A stretch of DNA of 54,250 nt from Myxococcales bacterium (GCA_019637115.1 JAHBWH010000036.1:1-54250), one strand, 5' to 3'. Shown: positions 1-8,386, counted from the first letter of the stretch. A program made the numbers and translations. The notes: generated by a model not told the origin, from the sequence alone.

Positions 1-620
1 AACCCGGCGGCAGCGTCACTGTCCGCCCCGGCCAGCCGGCCACCGCGCAGCCCAACACCACGGTGCGCCCCACCGTCCAAGCCCAGCCGGCGACCGCCCA
101 ACCCAACACCACGGTGCGCCCCACCGTCCAAGCCCAGCCGGCCACCGCGCAGCCCAACACCACGGTGCGCCCCACCGTCCAAGCCCAGCCGGCGACCGCC
201 CAACCCAACACGACGGTCCGCCCCGCTGTCCAGGCCCAGCCCACGCCTACGCAGCCCAACACCACGGTGCAGCCCGCGCAGCCGGTCCAGCCCGCGCAGC
301 CGGTTCAACCGCAACCAGGCACGACGGTTCGTCCGGGCGCCGGGGTCGGGGTGACAGGCATGGGCCCGCAGGTGACCGTGCCGGTGCAGTGTCGGCCGAC
401 CATCGCCCGCGTCCCACAGAACGGCTTCCTCGTCCTCGAGGGCTCCGGCCTCGCGGGCGCCAACGCCGTCACGCTCGCGGGTCGCGCGGTGCCCATCGCG
501 TCCAGCCAGGACAACCAGATCCGCGCCCGCCTCACGGGCGTCACGTCGGGTGGTCCCGTTCAGATCCGGATCCGCAACCAGACCTACGAGTGCGGCACGG
601 TCGACGTCGTCGGTCGCTGA
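1..620 (+). CDS. 5'-truncated repeat protein with C-terminal IPT/TIG-like domain
   Basis: The reading frame is already open at base 3 and ends at TGA 618-620, so the N-terminus, and any signal peptide, lies outside the window. The visible part starts with a Pro/Gln/Thr-rich stretch made of 17-residue repeats (core TVRPTVQAQPATAQPN), then shorter Gln-Pro repeats. The last ~75 residues look like a compact beta domain: a Cys, a 'GFLVLEGSGLAGA' strand-turn, 'SGGPVQIRI', and a second Cys near the end. This spacing resembles IPT/TIG Ig-like domains of secreted or surface proteins. The Pro-rich part is probably an extended, unstructured linker. Function is unknown; an extracytoplasmic location is an inference from the domain type. 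A strong terminator follows. Confidence 0.7.
   Translation, partial: PGGSVTVRPGQPATAQPNTTVRPTVQAQPATAQPNTTVRPTVQAQPATAQPNTTVRPTVQAQPATAQPNTTVRPAVQAQPTPTQPNTTVQPAQPVQPAQPVQPQPGTTVRPGAGVGVTGMGPQVTVPVQCRPTIARVPQNGFLVLEGSGLAGANAVTLAGRAVPIASSQDNQIRARLTGVTSGGPVQIRIRNQTYECGTVDVVGR
63..266 (+). repeat. four in-frame 51-bp tandem repeats
   Basis: Four consecutive 51-bp units (63-113, 114-164, 165-215, 216-266) encode 17-residue Pro/Gln/Thr repeats. The first three differ at only a few third positions and the fourth is more diverged. A partial unit precedes them at about 33-62. Since 51 is divisible by 3, gain or loss of units keeps the frame. Confidence 0.9.
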
Positions 621-641
621 CGCGGGCGGACGATCCAACGA

Positions 642-677
642 GAAGCCCTGGCGCTCCCGCGCGCCAGGGCTTCTTCG
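642..677 (+). terminator. Rho-independent-type terminator
   Basis: A perfect 13-bp stem (642-654 pairs with 661-673) with a 6-nt loop lies 21 bp after the stop codon of the TIG-domain gene and is followed by TTCGT. The downstream T-tract is short, as is common in GC-rich genomes. Confidence 0.8.
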
Positions 678-708
678 TGCGAGACCGCCCCGGCCCCGGC
701 TCGGCGCC

Positions 709-740
709 GGACTCGGACGGACTCGGACCCGGACTCGGCC
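709..740. repeat. short GGACTCGGAC tandem repeat
   Basis: Three near-identical units of 10-12 bp (709-718, 719-728, 731-740) lie between the terminator and the kinase gene. Similar GC-rich short repeats recur in other gaps of this window. Confidence 0.6.
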
Positions 741-820
741 GCAGGTCGGCGTCAGCCGCGCCCGCCGTCGGATTTTCCCGACTCGGACGGAAGGGGTCGG
801 AGGTGGGCTCGGTGGCCTGC

Positions 821-826
821 TACCCT
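821..826 (+). promoter_or_regulatory. putative -10 box of a leaderless kinase mRNA
   Basis: TACCCT sits 8 nt before the GTG at 835, preceded by TGC (extended -10 style). A transcript starting about 7 nt after the box would begin at or next to the start codon. There is no Shine-Dalgarno sequence in the gap. The same arrangement recurs at about ten genes here. Confidence 0.45.
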
Positions 827-834
827 GGCGCTCC

Positions 835-2355
835 GTGGTTACTCCGGCGCGCCCCTCGTACCGCCCCTCGCGATACCGCCAAGTCGGGACGGTCGTCGCG
901 GGCAAATACCGCGTGCGCCGCGTGCTCGGCGTCGGCGGCATGGGCACGGTCTACAAGGCCGAGAACATGACGGTGGGGCGGACCGTCGCGCTCAAGCTCC
1001 TGCACCCACACCTGGCGGACGACGGCGTCGCGCTCGCGCGATTCCAGCGGGAGGCGCGGGTGGCCGCGTCGGTCGACCACCCTCACGTCGTGGAGGTCCT
1101 CGACCTCGGCATCGACGAGCTCGGCGCCCCGTATTTCGTGATGGAGTACGTCCGCGGCAAGAGCGTCGCGCAGGTGCTCGCGGCCTCCGGCCCGATGCCC
1201 TGGGAGCGCGCGAGCCGCATCATCGGTCAGGTGCTCGCGGCGCTGCACGCCGTCCACCTGCGCGGGGTCGTCCACCGCGACTTGAAGCCGGAGAACGTCC
1301 TCCTGACCACGGTCGACGGCCGCGAGGACTTCGTGAAGGTCCTCGACTTCGGCATCGCGGCGTTCGTCGAGAGCGTCATGGAGTCCGGCGCGAGCTCGGA
1401 GCTCACCCCGACTGGGCGCACCATGACGACTCCACAATACGCGAGCCCCGAGCAGCTCCTCGGCGGCCGCGGCCGTGACGCCCGCGTCGACGTGTACGCC
1501 GCCGGGGTCTTGCTCTACGAGCTCCTCGCGGCGTACCGCCCGTTCGTCGCCGACAGCCTCGTGGCCCTCTGCGAGCTGGTGACCAACGCGCCGCCGACGC
1601 CCCTGCGCGCGTTCCGGCGCGACGTGCCGCCCGCGCTCGAGGCGGTCATCCACCGCGCCCTCGCAAAGGCTCCGGACGACCGCTGGCCGACCGCCCAAGC
1701 GATGCAGGAGGCGCTCGTCCCCTTCGGCGCCGTCCTCGAGGCCGAGGTCCCCGAGCCGACCGACACGTTCACGATCGATCTCCGCGCCCTCCTCGCCCGC
1801 GAAGGCGACGCGCCCGAGCCCACGCAGGGGCACGGCGTCATCTCGCCCGACGTGGCCGCCGCCATCGCGCGGCAGGGAGAGCTCCTCGGCAGCGGGGCGT
1901 GCGTCACGGCTTGTCGCGCGAGGGGGCTCTCGTGGCCCCCACCGAGCACGGGCTGGATCGACGACCGATACCTGGACGCGCTCGAAGACGTCGATCGCCT
2001 CCTCGCGGCGGGCGATCGCCGCAGCATCGCGGACGCCGGCCGTGCGCTCGGCGACCGCTGGCTCGACCAGAGCCCGTTCACAGCGCCCCCCGAGGCCTTC
2101 TTCGCGACCGCGCCCGCCCTCTGGCAGCGGTGCTTCCGCGACGGCGGCGCGACCGTGAAGGCCGTCGGGCGCGGCTATGGCTTGGTGGTCATCACGGGCC
2201 ACCCCCGCCCCTCGGTCGCGCGCGCGATCTTCTTCGTCGGCCTGCTCGATCGGGCGCTGACTCGCGTCGGCGCGCGCAGCGTCGAGGTCCGCCTGGCCCG
2301 CTCGGCCGCCCTCGGCGACCCGCGCGACGAGATCGAGACGAGCTGGTCGGTTTAG
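835..2355 (+). CDS. Hanks-type Ser/Thr protein kinase with V4R/DUF2378-like C-terminal domain
   Basis: A 506-aa cytoplasmic kinase. The GTG at 835 was chosen because it directly precedes the kinase fold and follows a -10-like box; the upstream frame is low-complexity. Visible motifs: glycine loop GVGGMG (32-37), catalytic Lys54 in VALK, HRDLKPEN (147-154), DFG Asp171, and a TPQYASPEQ activation-segment end (from 199). All key residues are present, so it should be active. There is no transmembrane segment or PASTA repeat. After a linker at about 305-345, the last ~160 residues (TPPEAFF-type helix, ATAPALWQRCFRDGG, a final EIETSW strand) resemble the V4R/DUF2378 (TIGR02265-like) sensory domain common in myxobacteria; this second assignment is from memory of the pattern. 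Substrate unknown. Confidence 0.88.
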   Translation: MVTPARPSYRPSRYRQVGTVVAGKYRVRRVLGVGGMGTVYKAENMTVGRTVALKLLHPHLADDGVALARFQREARVAASVDHPHVVEVLDLGIDELGAPYFVMEYVRGKSVAQVLAASGPMPWERASRIIGQVLAALHAVHLRGVVHRDLKPENVLLTTVDGREDFVKVLDFGIAAFVESVMESGASSELTPTGRTMTTPQYASPEQLLGGRGRDARVDVYAAGVLLYELLAAYRPFVADSLVALCELVTNAPPTPLRAFRRDVPPALEAVIHRALAKAPDDRWPTAQAMQEALVPFGAVLEAEVPEPTDTFTIDLRALLAREGDAPEPTQGHGVISPDVAAAIARQGELLGSGACVTACRARGLSWPPPSTGWIDDRYLDALEDVDRLLAAGDRRSIADAGRALGDRWLDQSPFTAPPEAFFATAPALWQRCFRDGGATVKAVGRGYGLVVITGHPRPSVARAIFFVGLLDRALTRVGARSVEVRLARSAALGDPRDEIETSWSV

Positions 2356-2505
2356 CAGCCCGTTGAAGAACCTAGTTCTTCAACGGAGCCGCGTGTTTCG
2401 GGGGGAGGCTCCGGTGGGCTTTGCCCACTGGAGGGGGTCTTTTCGAAAGACCCCAGAAAGAAGAGGCAGTCCGTTGAGGGACTCGAAGAGTTCTTCAACG
2501 GGCTG
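2356..2505. mobile_element. 150-bp MITE-like element with 16-bp terminal inverted repeats
   Basis: CAGCCCGTTGAAGAAC (2356-2371) and its exact reverse complement (2490-2505) bound a 150-bp segment that begins right after the kinase stop codon. Inside are a second copy of the right-arm sequence (2375-2386, making a perfect 12-bp hairpin with the left end), a GTGGGC/GCCCAC hairpin and a GGGTCTTT/AAAGACCC hairpin. It has no open reading frame of interest. This is the structure of a non-autonomous miniature element or a REP/BIME-like repeat. The terminal hairpin may also act as the kinase terminator. No target-site duplication is obvious. Confidence 0.55.
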
Positions 2506-2602
2506 TGAGGCTTCAGCCCCTCCGAGAGAGAAGCTGACCGAACGGCGCGACGATCGCGCCCCCCGTTGGCGACGGCCCTCCGTGCCCTTACGCTGTGCGG
2601 CG

Positions 2603-3202
2603 GTGTCCGCTCCCCCTCAGCCTCGCGATGTCCTCCAGCACCCCGTGCTCGTGCTGAATCGCAGCTATCACCCCGTCCGCATCACGACGGTCCGCGAGGC
2701 GTTCTCCCTGCTCTTCTGCGGGCGCGCCGACGCCCTCGACGCCGCCTACGAGCCCCACTGCTTCGAGCGGTGGGCCGGGCTCCGCGTCGAAGCACACGAG
2801 CCGAGCGTGCGCACGCCGCGCGGGGCCCTGCGCGCGCCCCGCTTGCTCCTCCTCCGCGGCTACAACCGCGTGCCTCGCACGCCCTTGCGCCTCTCTCGCC
2901 GGAACGTCTTCCTCCGCGACGGGCACGCCTGCATGTACTGCGGAGACGACGAAGACGAGCTCACGATCGACCACGTCCTGCCCCGATCGCGCGGCGGTCG
3001 GTCGTCGTGGGAGAACCTCGTGGCCTGCTGTCGCCGCTGCAACCTCGACAAGGGGCACCGCACCCCCGAGGAGGCCGGCATGACGCTGCGCGTCCGCCCC
3101 GCGCGGCCGACCTGGACGGTCGTCGTGCAGCTCGACGGCCTGAAGCACCCGCTTCCCGATTGGGAGCCCTTCCTCGAAGGCGTCCTCCCCCGCGCGTCCT
3201 GA
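2603..3202 (+). CDS. HNH endonuclease family protein
   Basis: A 199-aa protein with a C-terminal HNH nuclease domain. The zinc-finger HNH signature is complete: Cys110-x2-Cys113, Asp123-His124 in TIDHVLPRSRGG, Asn138 in ENLVACC, Cys143-x2-Cys146, and His152. The N-terminal ~95 residues (PVLVLNRSYHPVRITT, then a LLLLRGYNRVPR strand) are typical of stand-alone HNH proteins of the McrA-like group found in many bacteria, where the role in DNA cleavage or repair is not settled. The GTG at 2603 was chosen because a TACGCT box ends 8 nt before it; GTG 2582 is an alternative. It is preceded by the MITE-like element and followed by 21-bp repeats that copy its 3' end. Confidence 0.85.
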   Translation: MSAPPQPRDVLQHPVLVLNRSYHPVRITTVREAFSLLFCGRADALDAAYEPHCFERWAGLRVEAHEPSVRTPRGALRAPRLLLLRGYNRVPRTPLRLSRRNVFLRDGHACMYCGDDEDELTIDHVLPRSRGGRSSWENLVACCRRCNLDKGHRTPEEAGMTLRVRPARPTWTVVVQLDGLKHPLPDWEPFLEGVLPRAS

Positions 3203-3317
3203 GGGCGCCACCTCTCCCTCGATGCGCTCGAAGGCGTCCTCCCCCGCGCGTCCTGACGGCGCGGGGTCGCCGCCAGCTCTGCGCCGCTCATCCGCCGTCC
3301 TCCCCCGCGCGTCCTGA
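3182..3317. repeat. three 21-bp direct repeats derived from the HNH gene 3' end
   Basis: The segment encoding the last residues and stop codon of the HNH gene (3182-3202) recurs at 3236-3256 and 3297-3317, identical over 21 bp. The second copy also keeps upstream bases (CTCGAAGGC). The spacing is 54 and 61 bp. Confidence 0.85.
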
Positions 3318-3458
3318 CGGCGCTCCACCTCGAGCTCGAGCCGCTGGGGGCCCTCGACGTGCTCCCCGTGCTCCCGTCCGCGGGTCGGGCCCGAGTTCTC
3401 GCCCGGAGGCGCGCGAAGTTGCGCGCAACCGCCGCCGATCGGACGCCGAGGAGGGGGC

Positions 3459-5054
3459 ATGCTCCGCCTGCTCTCGCCGCTCGCCTTCGGCTGGACGCTG
3501 CTCGCTCACGGCTGCTTCCAGCCGTTGGGCGTCGAGCCCGACGCCGCCCAGCATCCCCACGACGCCGAGGTCGACGCGGGACCGCCCACCCCCGCCATCC
3601 TCGCGCTGCGCGTGCTCGATCACGACGGCGCCGAGTGGCCGCTCGACGCCGCGCCCCGGCGACCGGTGCTCGAGCTCGAGACCAGCCGGCCCCTCGCGAA
3701 CGCCGACGCCGTCCTGCTCTTCGACGAGGTCGCGCTGCCGAGGCTGCTCGAGGACCTGCGCCGCATGCCGCTGCTCGTCCGTCACCGTGACGCCCTTCGT
3801 CCCGCGCGGATCGAGCGGGGCCCGCGCTCGATCCGCGTCCAGCCGCGCGAGCCGCTCGAGCTCGGCGCGCGATACGTCGTCGCCGTCGCGGGGTGGGGTC
3901 GCGCCGCCGAGGACGAAGCGCCGTTTCCGCCCTTCGCGGCGACCTTCGAGGTCGCGCGCGAGCGGGCCGGCGCCGTCGTCGACGGGACCTGGCCGCCCGC
4001 TGGGGCGGCGGGCGTGCCGCCCGAGCTCGAGGTGGCCGTCGTGCGCTTCGACGACGACGTCCGTCCACGCGGCGGCGTGAGGCTCGTCGGCCCCGGAGGC
4101 GTCGCCGCCACGCGCGCGAGCGAGCTCTCGTGCGCCGCCTTCGGGTGGCCAGACGGCGCGTGCGTGATGCTGCGCTGGGAGGGGGTGCTTCGCCCGCTCT
4201 CGCGCTACACCCTCGAGGTGAACGATCGGGTCCAGGATCGAGGCGGTGCCCCCGTCGGGCCGTGGCTCGCGTCGTTCGAGACGGGCGACTTCGGCGAGAT
4301 CGGGCTGTCGTTCCTCGACGTGGCGTGCGCGCCCGATGAAGTCGAGCTCGGCCGGGGCTGCATGCTCTCCGACGACGAGAGCGTGCGCGTCCGCCTCGCG
4401 GTCGACGGCCCCGCGCGCGCCTTCCTCGACTCCGATCGTGGCTCGACGCGCGAGGTCGCCTCCCGCGGCGAGATCGCGCTCGAGCTCCGGAATCTCCGCG
4501 CGAGCGATCACTTCGAGGCCGACCTCCGCCTCGTGGGGCTCGACGGCTCGACGCACACCGAGCGCCTCGCCCTCGCGACCACGCCTCCCCTCGCGGCGCT
4601 CACCATCTCGGAGACGTGCGCGGACCCTCGCGGCCCCGAGCCCCGTCAGGAGTACGTCGAGCTGCTAAACTACGGCGCCGTGCCCATCGAGCTACGAGGC
4701 ATCACGCTCGCCGACCGCGTCGATCGGCTCGGCAGCGAGGTCCAGGTCCCCGTCAGCCTCGCGCCCGGCGGCCGCGCGCTGCTCGTCGCCGACGCCTTCG
4801 ATCCGAACCACCCGCTCGACCCCCCCGTGCCGCCGGGCGTCCCCCTCGTCCGGGTCGGCACCTCGCTCGCCTCCGGCGGCCTCGCCAACGCGGGCGAGCC
4901 GCTCTACCTGCGGGACGCCGAGCGCCGTCGGCTCTCGACCGTGCCGTCGATCCGCGCGCCCGGGCCGGGCATCTGCCTCGTCCGCACCGGCCCCCCACGC
5001 GGCCGCTCGGTCGGCCATTTCGCGGCGGCGCCCTGCCGCCCCGGGGAGCCGTGA
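3459..5054 (+). CDS. predicted lipoprotein with Ig-like and lamin-tail domains
   Basis: A 531-aa protein starting at ATG after a very strong ribosome site (GAGGAGGGGGC). Residues 1-19 form a short signal peptide ending in LLAHGC, a plausible but imperfect lipobox with Cys19 as the lipidated residue. An Asp/His/Pro-rich linker follows. The middle holds beta-rich segments; 'LSRYTLEVNDRVQDRGG...FETGD' is typical of a bacterial Ig-like (Big_5/SbsA) domain. Residues ~382-500 match the lamin-tail domain pattern (ISETCADP, EYVELLNYG, PIELRGITLAD, LAPGGRALLV, NAGEPLYL). Lamin-tail domains occur in secreted bacterial proteins, often beside nucleases or hydrolases, but no catalytic domain is visible here. 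The stop codon is 7 bp before recD2, so the two may be co-transcribed. Exact role unknown. Confidence 0.78.
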   Translation: MLRLLSPLAFGWTLLAHGCFQPLGVEPDAAQHPHDAEVDAGPPTPAILALRVLDHDGAEWPLDAAPRRPVLELETSRPLANADAVLLFDEVALPRLLEDLRRMPLLVRHRDALRPARIERGPRSIRVQPREPLELGARYVVAVAGWGRAAEDEAPFPPFAATFEVARERAGAVVDGTWPPAGAAGVPPELEVAVVRFDDDVRPRGGVRLVGPGGVAATRASELSCAAFGWPDGACVMLRWEGVLRPLSRYTLEVNDRVQDRGGAPVGPWLASFETGDFGEIGLSFLDVACAPDEVELGRGCMLSDDESVRVRLAVDGPARAFLDSDRGSTREVASRGEIALELRNLRASDHFEADLRLVGLDGSTHTERLALATTPPLAALTISETCADPRGPEPRQEYVELLNYGAVPIELRGITLADRVDRLGSEVQVPVSLAPGGRALLVADAFDPNHPLDPPVPPGVPLVRVGTSLASGGLANAGEPLYLRDAERRRLSTVPSIRAPGPGICLVRTGPPRGRSVGHFAAAPCRPGEP

Positions 5055-5061
5055 CGGGCCG

Positions 5062-7236
5062 ATGAGGGCGACGTCCGAGCTCCCCGCGCTCCGAGAGGAG
5101 GTCGTGGACGGCGTCGTCGAGGAGGTGATGTACCGCAGCAAGGACGGTCGCTTCACGGTCGCCGTCTTCTCGCCGCAGAGCCGCGCGCGCGAGCAGCCCT
5201 TCGTGGCCGTCGGCGATCTCGGCGAGCTCGCGCTCGGAGAGACGCTCCGCCTGCACGGGCGCTGGTCCAAGCACGCGGTCCACGGCGAGCGCTTCCGCGT
5301 GTCGAGCTTCACGCCCATCGTCCCGACGACCAAGGCGGGCATCGTCCGCTACCTCGGGTCGGGCCTGATCGACGGCATCGGCAAGCGGCTCGCCGAGCGC
5401 CTGGTCGCCCGCTTCGGCGACGAGACGCTCGACGTCATCGCGACGCAATCGGGTCGCCTCCGCGAGGTCGAGGGCATCGGCAAGCGCCGCGCGACGGCGA
5501 TCTCGGAGGCGGTCCGCTCGCGCCGTGACGAGGCCGAGCAGCTCTCGTTCTTGCACGGCCTCGGGCTCGGGCCCGCGCTCGCCCGCAAGATCCGCGAGCG
5601 CTACCGCGACGCCGCGACGCGAGTGCTGCGCGACGATCCTTATCTGGTCGCCGAAGAGGTCGCCGGCATCGGCTTCCGCACGGCCGACCGCATCGGCGAG
5701 GCCGTCGGCATCAGCCGCGACGATCCCCGACGGGCCGCGGGCGCCGTCCTGCACCTGCTCGCGCGCGCCGCCGATGACGGCCACGTCTTCCTCGAGCGCA
5801 GCACGCTCCGCGAGGCCGCCGAGCGCCTCGACGTCCCCCCCGCGCGCGCCGAGGAGGCCGTCGACACGCTCGCCGGGCGCGGCATGGTCCAGCTCGACGA
5901 GGACGCCGTCTACGCCCCGCCGCTCTTCACGGCCGAGCGAGCGGTCGCGCGCCGCCTCGCCGCGCTGGCGCGTCCACGAACGCCCGAGCGGCACGCCGAT
6001 CGCGCGATGGCGCTCGCCACGCGCGGCGCCGAGGCGCTCAGCGAGGAGCAGCGCGCCGCCGTGCGCTGCTCGCTCGACGAAGGCCTGCTCGTGCTGACGG
6101 GCGGTCCGGGCACGGGCAAGACCACGACCGTGCGAACGCTCGTCCGAGCGCAGCTCGCGCTCGAGCGCCGCGTGCTCCTCTGCGCGCCGACCGGCCGCGC
6201 CGCCAAGCGCCTCGCGGAGGCGACGGGCGCCGAGGCCAAGACGATCCATCGCCTGCTCGAGTGGAACCCGATGACCGGCCGCTTCATGCGCGACGAGGGC
6301 GCCCCCCTCGACGCCGACGTGATCCTGGTCGACGAGGCCTCGATGCTGAACCTCCAGCTCGCCGCGTCGCTGACGGCGGCCATCGCGCCTTCGTCGCGGC
6401 TCGTGCTCGTCGGCGACGTCGATCAGCTCCCGCCGGTCGGCGCGGGGCAGGTCCTGCGCGAGGTGATCGCCAGCGAGATCGGGCGCACGGTGCGGCTCAC
6501 GGAGGTCTTCCGGCAGGCCCAGAAGAGCGCCATCGTCCGGGGCGCGCACGCCGTGCTGCGCGGCGAGGTCCCCGAGCCCTCGCCTCCTGGCGAGCCGGGC
6601 GAGGGCGACCTCTTCATCATCAAGGCCCCAGACGCCCAGCGGATCGGCGACGTGGTCGTCCAGCTTCTGGAGCGCATGGCCGTCCGCTACGGCGTCGATC
6701 CGCGCCGCGACGTGATGGTGCTCGCGCCGACCCGCCGTGGCGTGGTCGGCGCCGAAGGTCTCAACGAGCGCCTTCAGCGCGCGCTCAACGCCGAGGTCGA
6801 TCCGAGCCGCCTCGGGAGCCTCTTCCCCGGCGACAAGGTCATGCAGCTCTCGAACGACTACGAGCGGGACGTCTACAACGGCGACCTCGGGCTCGTGACG
6901 CGCGTCGAGGGCGGCATGACCTTCATCGACGTCGACGGCCGCGAGCTGCAGTACCGCGTGACGGATCTCGACGCGCTGACGCTCGCGTACGCCAGCACCA
7001 TCCACAAAGTGCAAGGGAGCGAGTTCCCGGCCGTCGTCGTGGTGCTCCATCCCTCGCATCACCTCCTCTTGAGCCGCGCGCTGCTCTACACCGCGCTCAC
7101 CCGCGCCAAGCGCCTCGCGGTGATCGTCGGCGATCCGCGCGCCATCGCGCGCGCCGCCCGAAACGCCGACGCCTACGAGAGCAACTCGCGCCTCGCCCGC
7201 CGGCTCCGCCAGGCCTCGAGCGAGTCCGGGACGTAG
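5062..7236 (+). CDS. recD2: RecD2-type ATP-dependent DNA helicase
   Basis: A 724-aa SF1B 5'-3' helicase of the RecD2/TraA-like group, which acts without RecBC in DNA repair. N-terminal OB-like region (VVDGVVEEVMYRSKDGRFTVAVF), helix-hairpin-helix repeats at ~93-210 (GSGLIDGIGKRLAERL, VEGIGKRRATAI, VAGIGFRTADRI), Walker A GGPGTGKT (347-354), Walker B-type ILVDEASM, motif III VGDVDQLPPVGAG, and a C-terminal UvrD_C_2 region with YASTIHKVQGSEFP and YTALTRAKR. All helicase motifs are intact and the length is normal for the family. The ATG is 7 bp after the preceding lipoprotein gene. It converges on the serine hydrolase gene. Confidence 0.95.
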   Translation: MRATSELPALREEVVDGVVEEVMYRSKDGRFTVAVFSPQSRAREQPFVAVGDLGELALGETLRLHGRWSKHAVHGERFRVSSFTPIVPTTKAGIVRYLGSGLIDGIGKRLAERLVARFGDETLDVIATQSGRLREVEGIGKRRATAISEAVRSRRDEAEQLSFLHGLGLGPALARKIRERYRDAATRVLRDDPYLVAEEVAGIGFRTADRIGEAVGISRDDPRRAAGAVLHLLARAADDGHVFLERSTLREAAERLDVPPARAEEAVDTLAGRGMVQLDEDAVYAPPLFTAERAVARRLAALARPRTPERHADRAMALATRGAEALSEEQRAAVRCSLDEGLLVLTGGPGTGKTTTVRTLVRAQLALERRVLLCAPTGRAAKRLAEATGAEAKTIHRLLEWNPMTGRFMRDEGAPLDADVILVDEASMLNLQLAASLTAAIAPSSRLVLVGDVDQLPPVGAGQVLREVIASEIGRTVRLTEVFRQAQKSAIVRGAHAVLRGEVPEPSPPGEPGEGDLFIIKAPDAQRIGDVVVQLLERMAVRYGVDPRRDVMVLAPTRRGVVGAEGLNERLQRALNAEVDPSRLGSLFPGDKVMQLSNDYERDVYNGDLGLVTRVEGGMTFIDVDGRELQYRVTDLDALTLAYASTIHKVQGSEFPAVVVVLHPSHHLLLSRALLYTALTRAKRLAVIVGDPRAIARAARNADAYESNSRLARRLRQASSESGT

Positions 7237-7264
7237 GCGGTCCAGGACGTACGAGTCGCGCGCT

Positions 7265-8374
7265 TCAGGCGAGGAACGCGGCGAGGACCCCGTCGTGGAA
7301 CGCGGGGCGGAACGCCTTGATCTTCTCGTTCGCGCGGCTCGGATGGACGCGGTTCGTGAGCAAGACCGTCACGACCTCGCGCTCGGGATCGCACCAGACG
7401 CTCGTCCCCGTGAAGCCCAGATGCCCAAAGGTCCGGTCGGAGGCCCGCTTGCCCGCCGCCGACGCGTCACCCGTCTTCACGTCGAAGCCGAGCCGGTAGC
7501 TCCCGCCGGGGCGGGCGCGGAGCGCGTCCTCGAGCGTCGCCTTCTTCAAGAAGGTCGAGCGCTCGGCGAGCACGTCGACGAGCTCGACGCCGAAGCGCGC
7601 CACGCCTCGAGCGGTGCCGAAGAGCCCCGCGTGGCCCGCGACGCCGCCGAGCGCGCTGCAGTTCTCGTCATGCACCTCGCCGCGGATGATGCGCCCGCGC
7701 CACAGGCAGCGTTCGGTCGGCGCGGCGACGCGCACGAGCGCCGCGCGTCGCTCGCTCGTCAGCGCGCCCGCGTAGTAGACGGCGTCTTGCAGGCCGAGCG
7801 GCTGCGTCACGTATTGCGCGACGGTCTCGGCGAGGTCGCGCCCCGCCGACCGGGCGAGCATCTCACCCGCGAGCATGTAGCCGAGGTCCGAGTAGACGCA
7901 GCGCCCCGGCGCGCCCTCTTCCGGTCGCCGCGCCGCCTCCGCGAGGATCCAGCGGCGCGCGGCGGACGTCCCAGGCTCGTGGGGCACGTCGAGGTAGAGC
8001 CCGCCCCACGCCGCGAGGCCCGACCTGTGCGTGAGGAGCGCCTCGAGCGTCGCCTGGTCCGCCGCGCCGCCTCGTGCGTCGGAGAGGCAGGCGTGGACGG
8101 TCTGGTCGAGCGCGATGCGCCCGGCCTCCACCATGCGCAGGGCCGCCGTCGCCACGAAGGGCTTCGTGATGGACGCGAGGTCGTATGGGGTCTTCGGCTC
8201 GGCCTTCGGCCCCTGGTAGGCCAGCCGACCGCCGGCCGCTTCGGCGTACGTCCACCCCGCCCCTTCGCGGAAGGCGAAGCAGGCAACCGCACCAGGGAAG
8301 ACCGCACCCGAGACCCCGGCCTCGATCAGCCGGACTGCCTCGCGGACCACCCGCGCCGTTCGCCCCGAGCCCAC
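7265..8374 (-). CDS. serine hydrolase, beta-lactamase/PBP-like (class C family)
   Basis: A 369-aa member of the beta-lactamase-related serine hydrolases. The nucleophile motif is Ser68-x-x-Lys71 in DLASITKPF; Tyr161-Ser162-Asp163 (YSDLGY) is the second catalytic element; HLGFTGTS near the C-terminus takes the place of the KTG motif. No signal peptide is evident, so it is probably cytoplasmic and more likely an esterase or peptidase than a true beta-lactamase. The GTG start at 8374 is preceded by a TAAACT box (8381-8386) with a 6-nt gap and no Shine-Dalgarno sequence, suggesting a leaderless mRNA. Its 3' end faces recD2 with 28 bp between the stop codons and no clear terminator. Confidence 0.87.
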   Translation of the reverse strand: MGSGRTARVVREAVRLIEAGVSGAVFPGAVACFAFREGAGWTYAEAAGGRLAYQGPKAEPKTPYDLASITKPFVATAALRMVEAGRIALDQTVHACLSDARGGAADQATLEALLTHRSGLAAWGGLYLDVPHEPGTSAARRWILAEAARRPEEGAPGRCVYSDLGYMLAGEMLARSAGRDLAETVAQYVTQPLGLQDAVYYAGALTSERRAALVRVAAPTERCLWRGRIIRGEVHDENCSALGGVAGHAGLFGTARGVARFGVELVDVLAERSTFLKKATLEDALRARPGGSYRLGFDVKTGDASAAGKRASDRTFGHLGFTGTSVWCDPEREVVTVLLTNRVHPSRANEKIKAFRPAFHDGVLAAFLA

Positions 8375-8380
8375 CTTGAG

Positions 8381-8386
8381 AGTTTA
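8381..8386 (-). promoter_or_regulatory. putative -10 box of serine hydrolase gene
   Basis: On the minus strand TAAACT lies 6 nt before the GTG start at 8374 and no ribosome site intervenes. It fits the leaderless pattern seen at several other genes here. Confidence 0.45.

Noticed and set aside
63-266. Regular 51-bp repeats resembling a CRISPR array
   Set aside because: Units are contiguous without spacers and stay in one protein frame; they are coding repeats.
4753-7062. 769-aa minus-strand open frame
   Set aside because: Antisense to recD2 and the lipoprotein gene; His/Asp/Glu/Arg-rich composition typical of GC-driven shadow frames.
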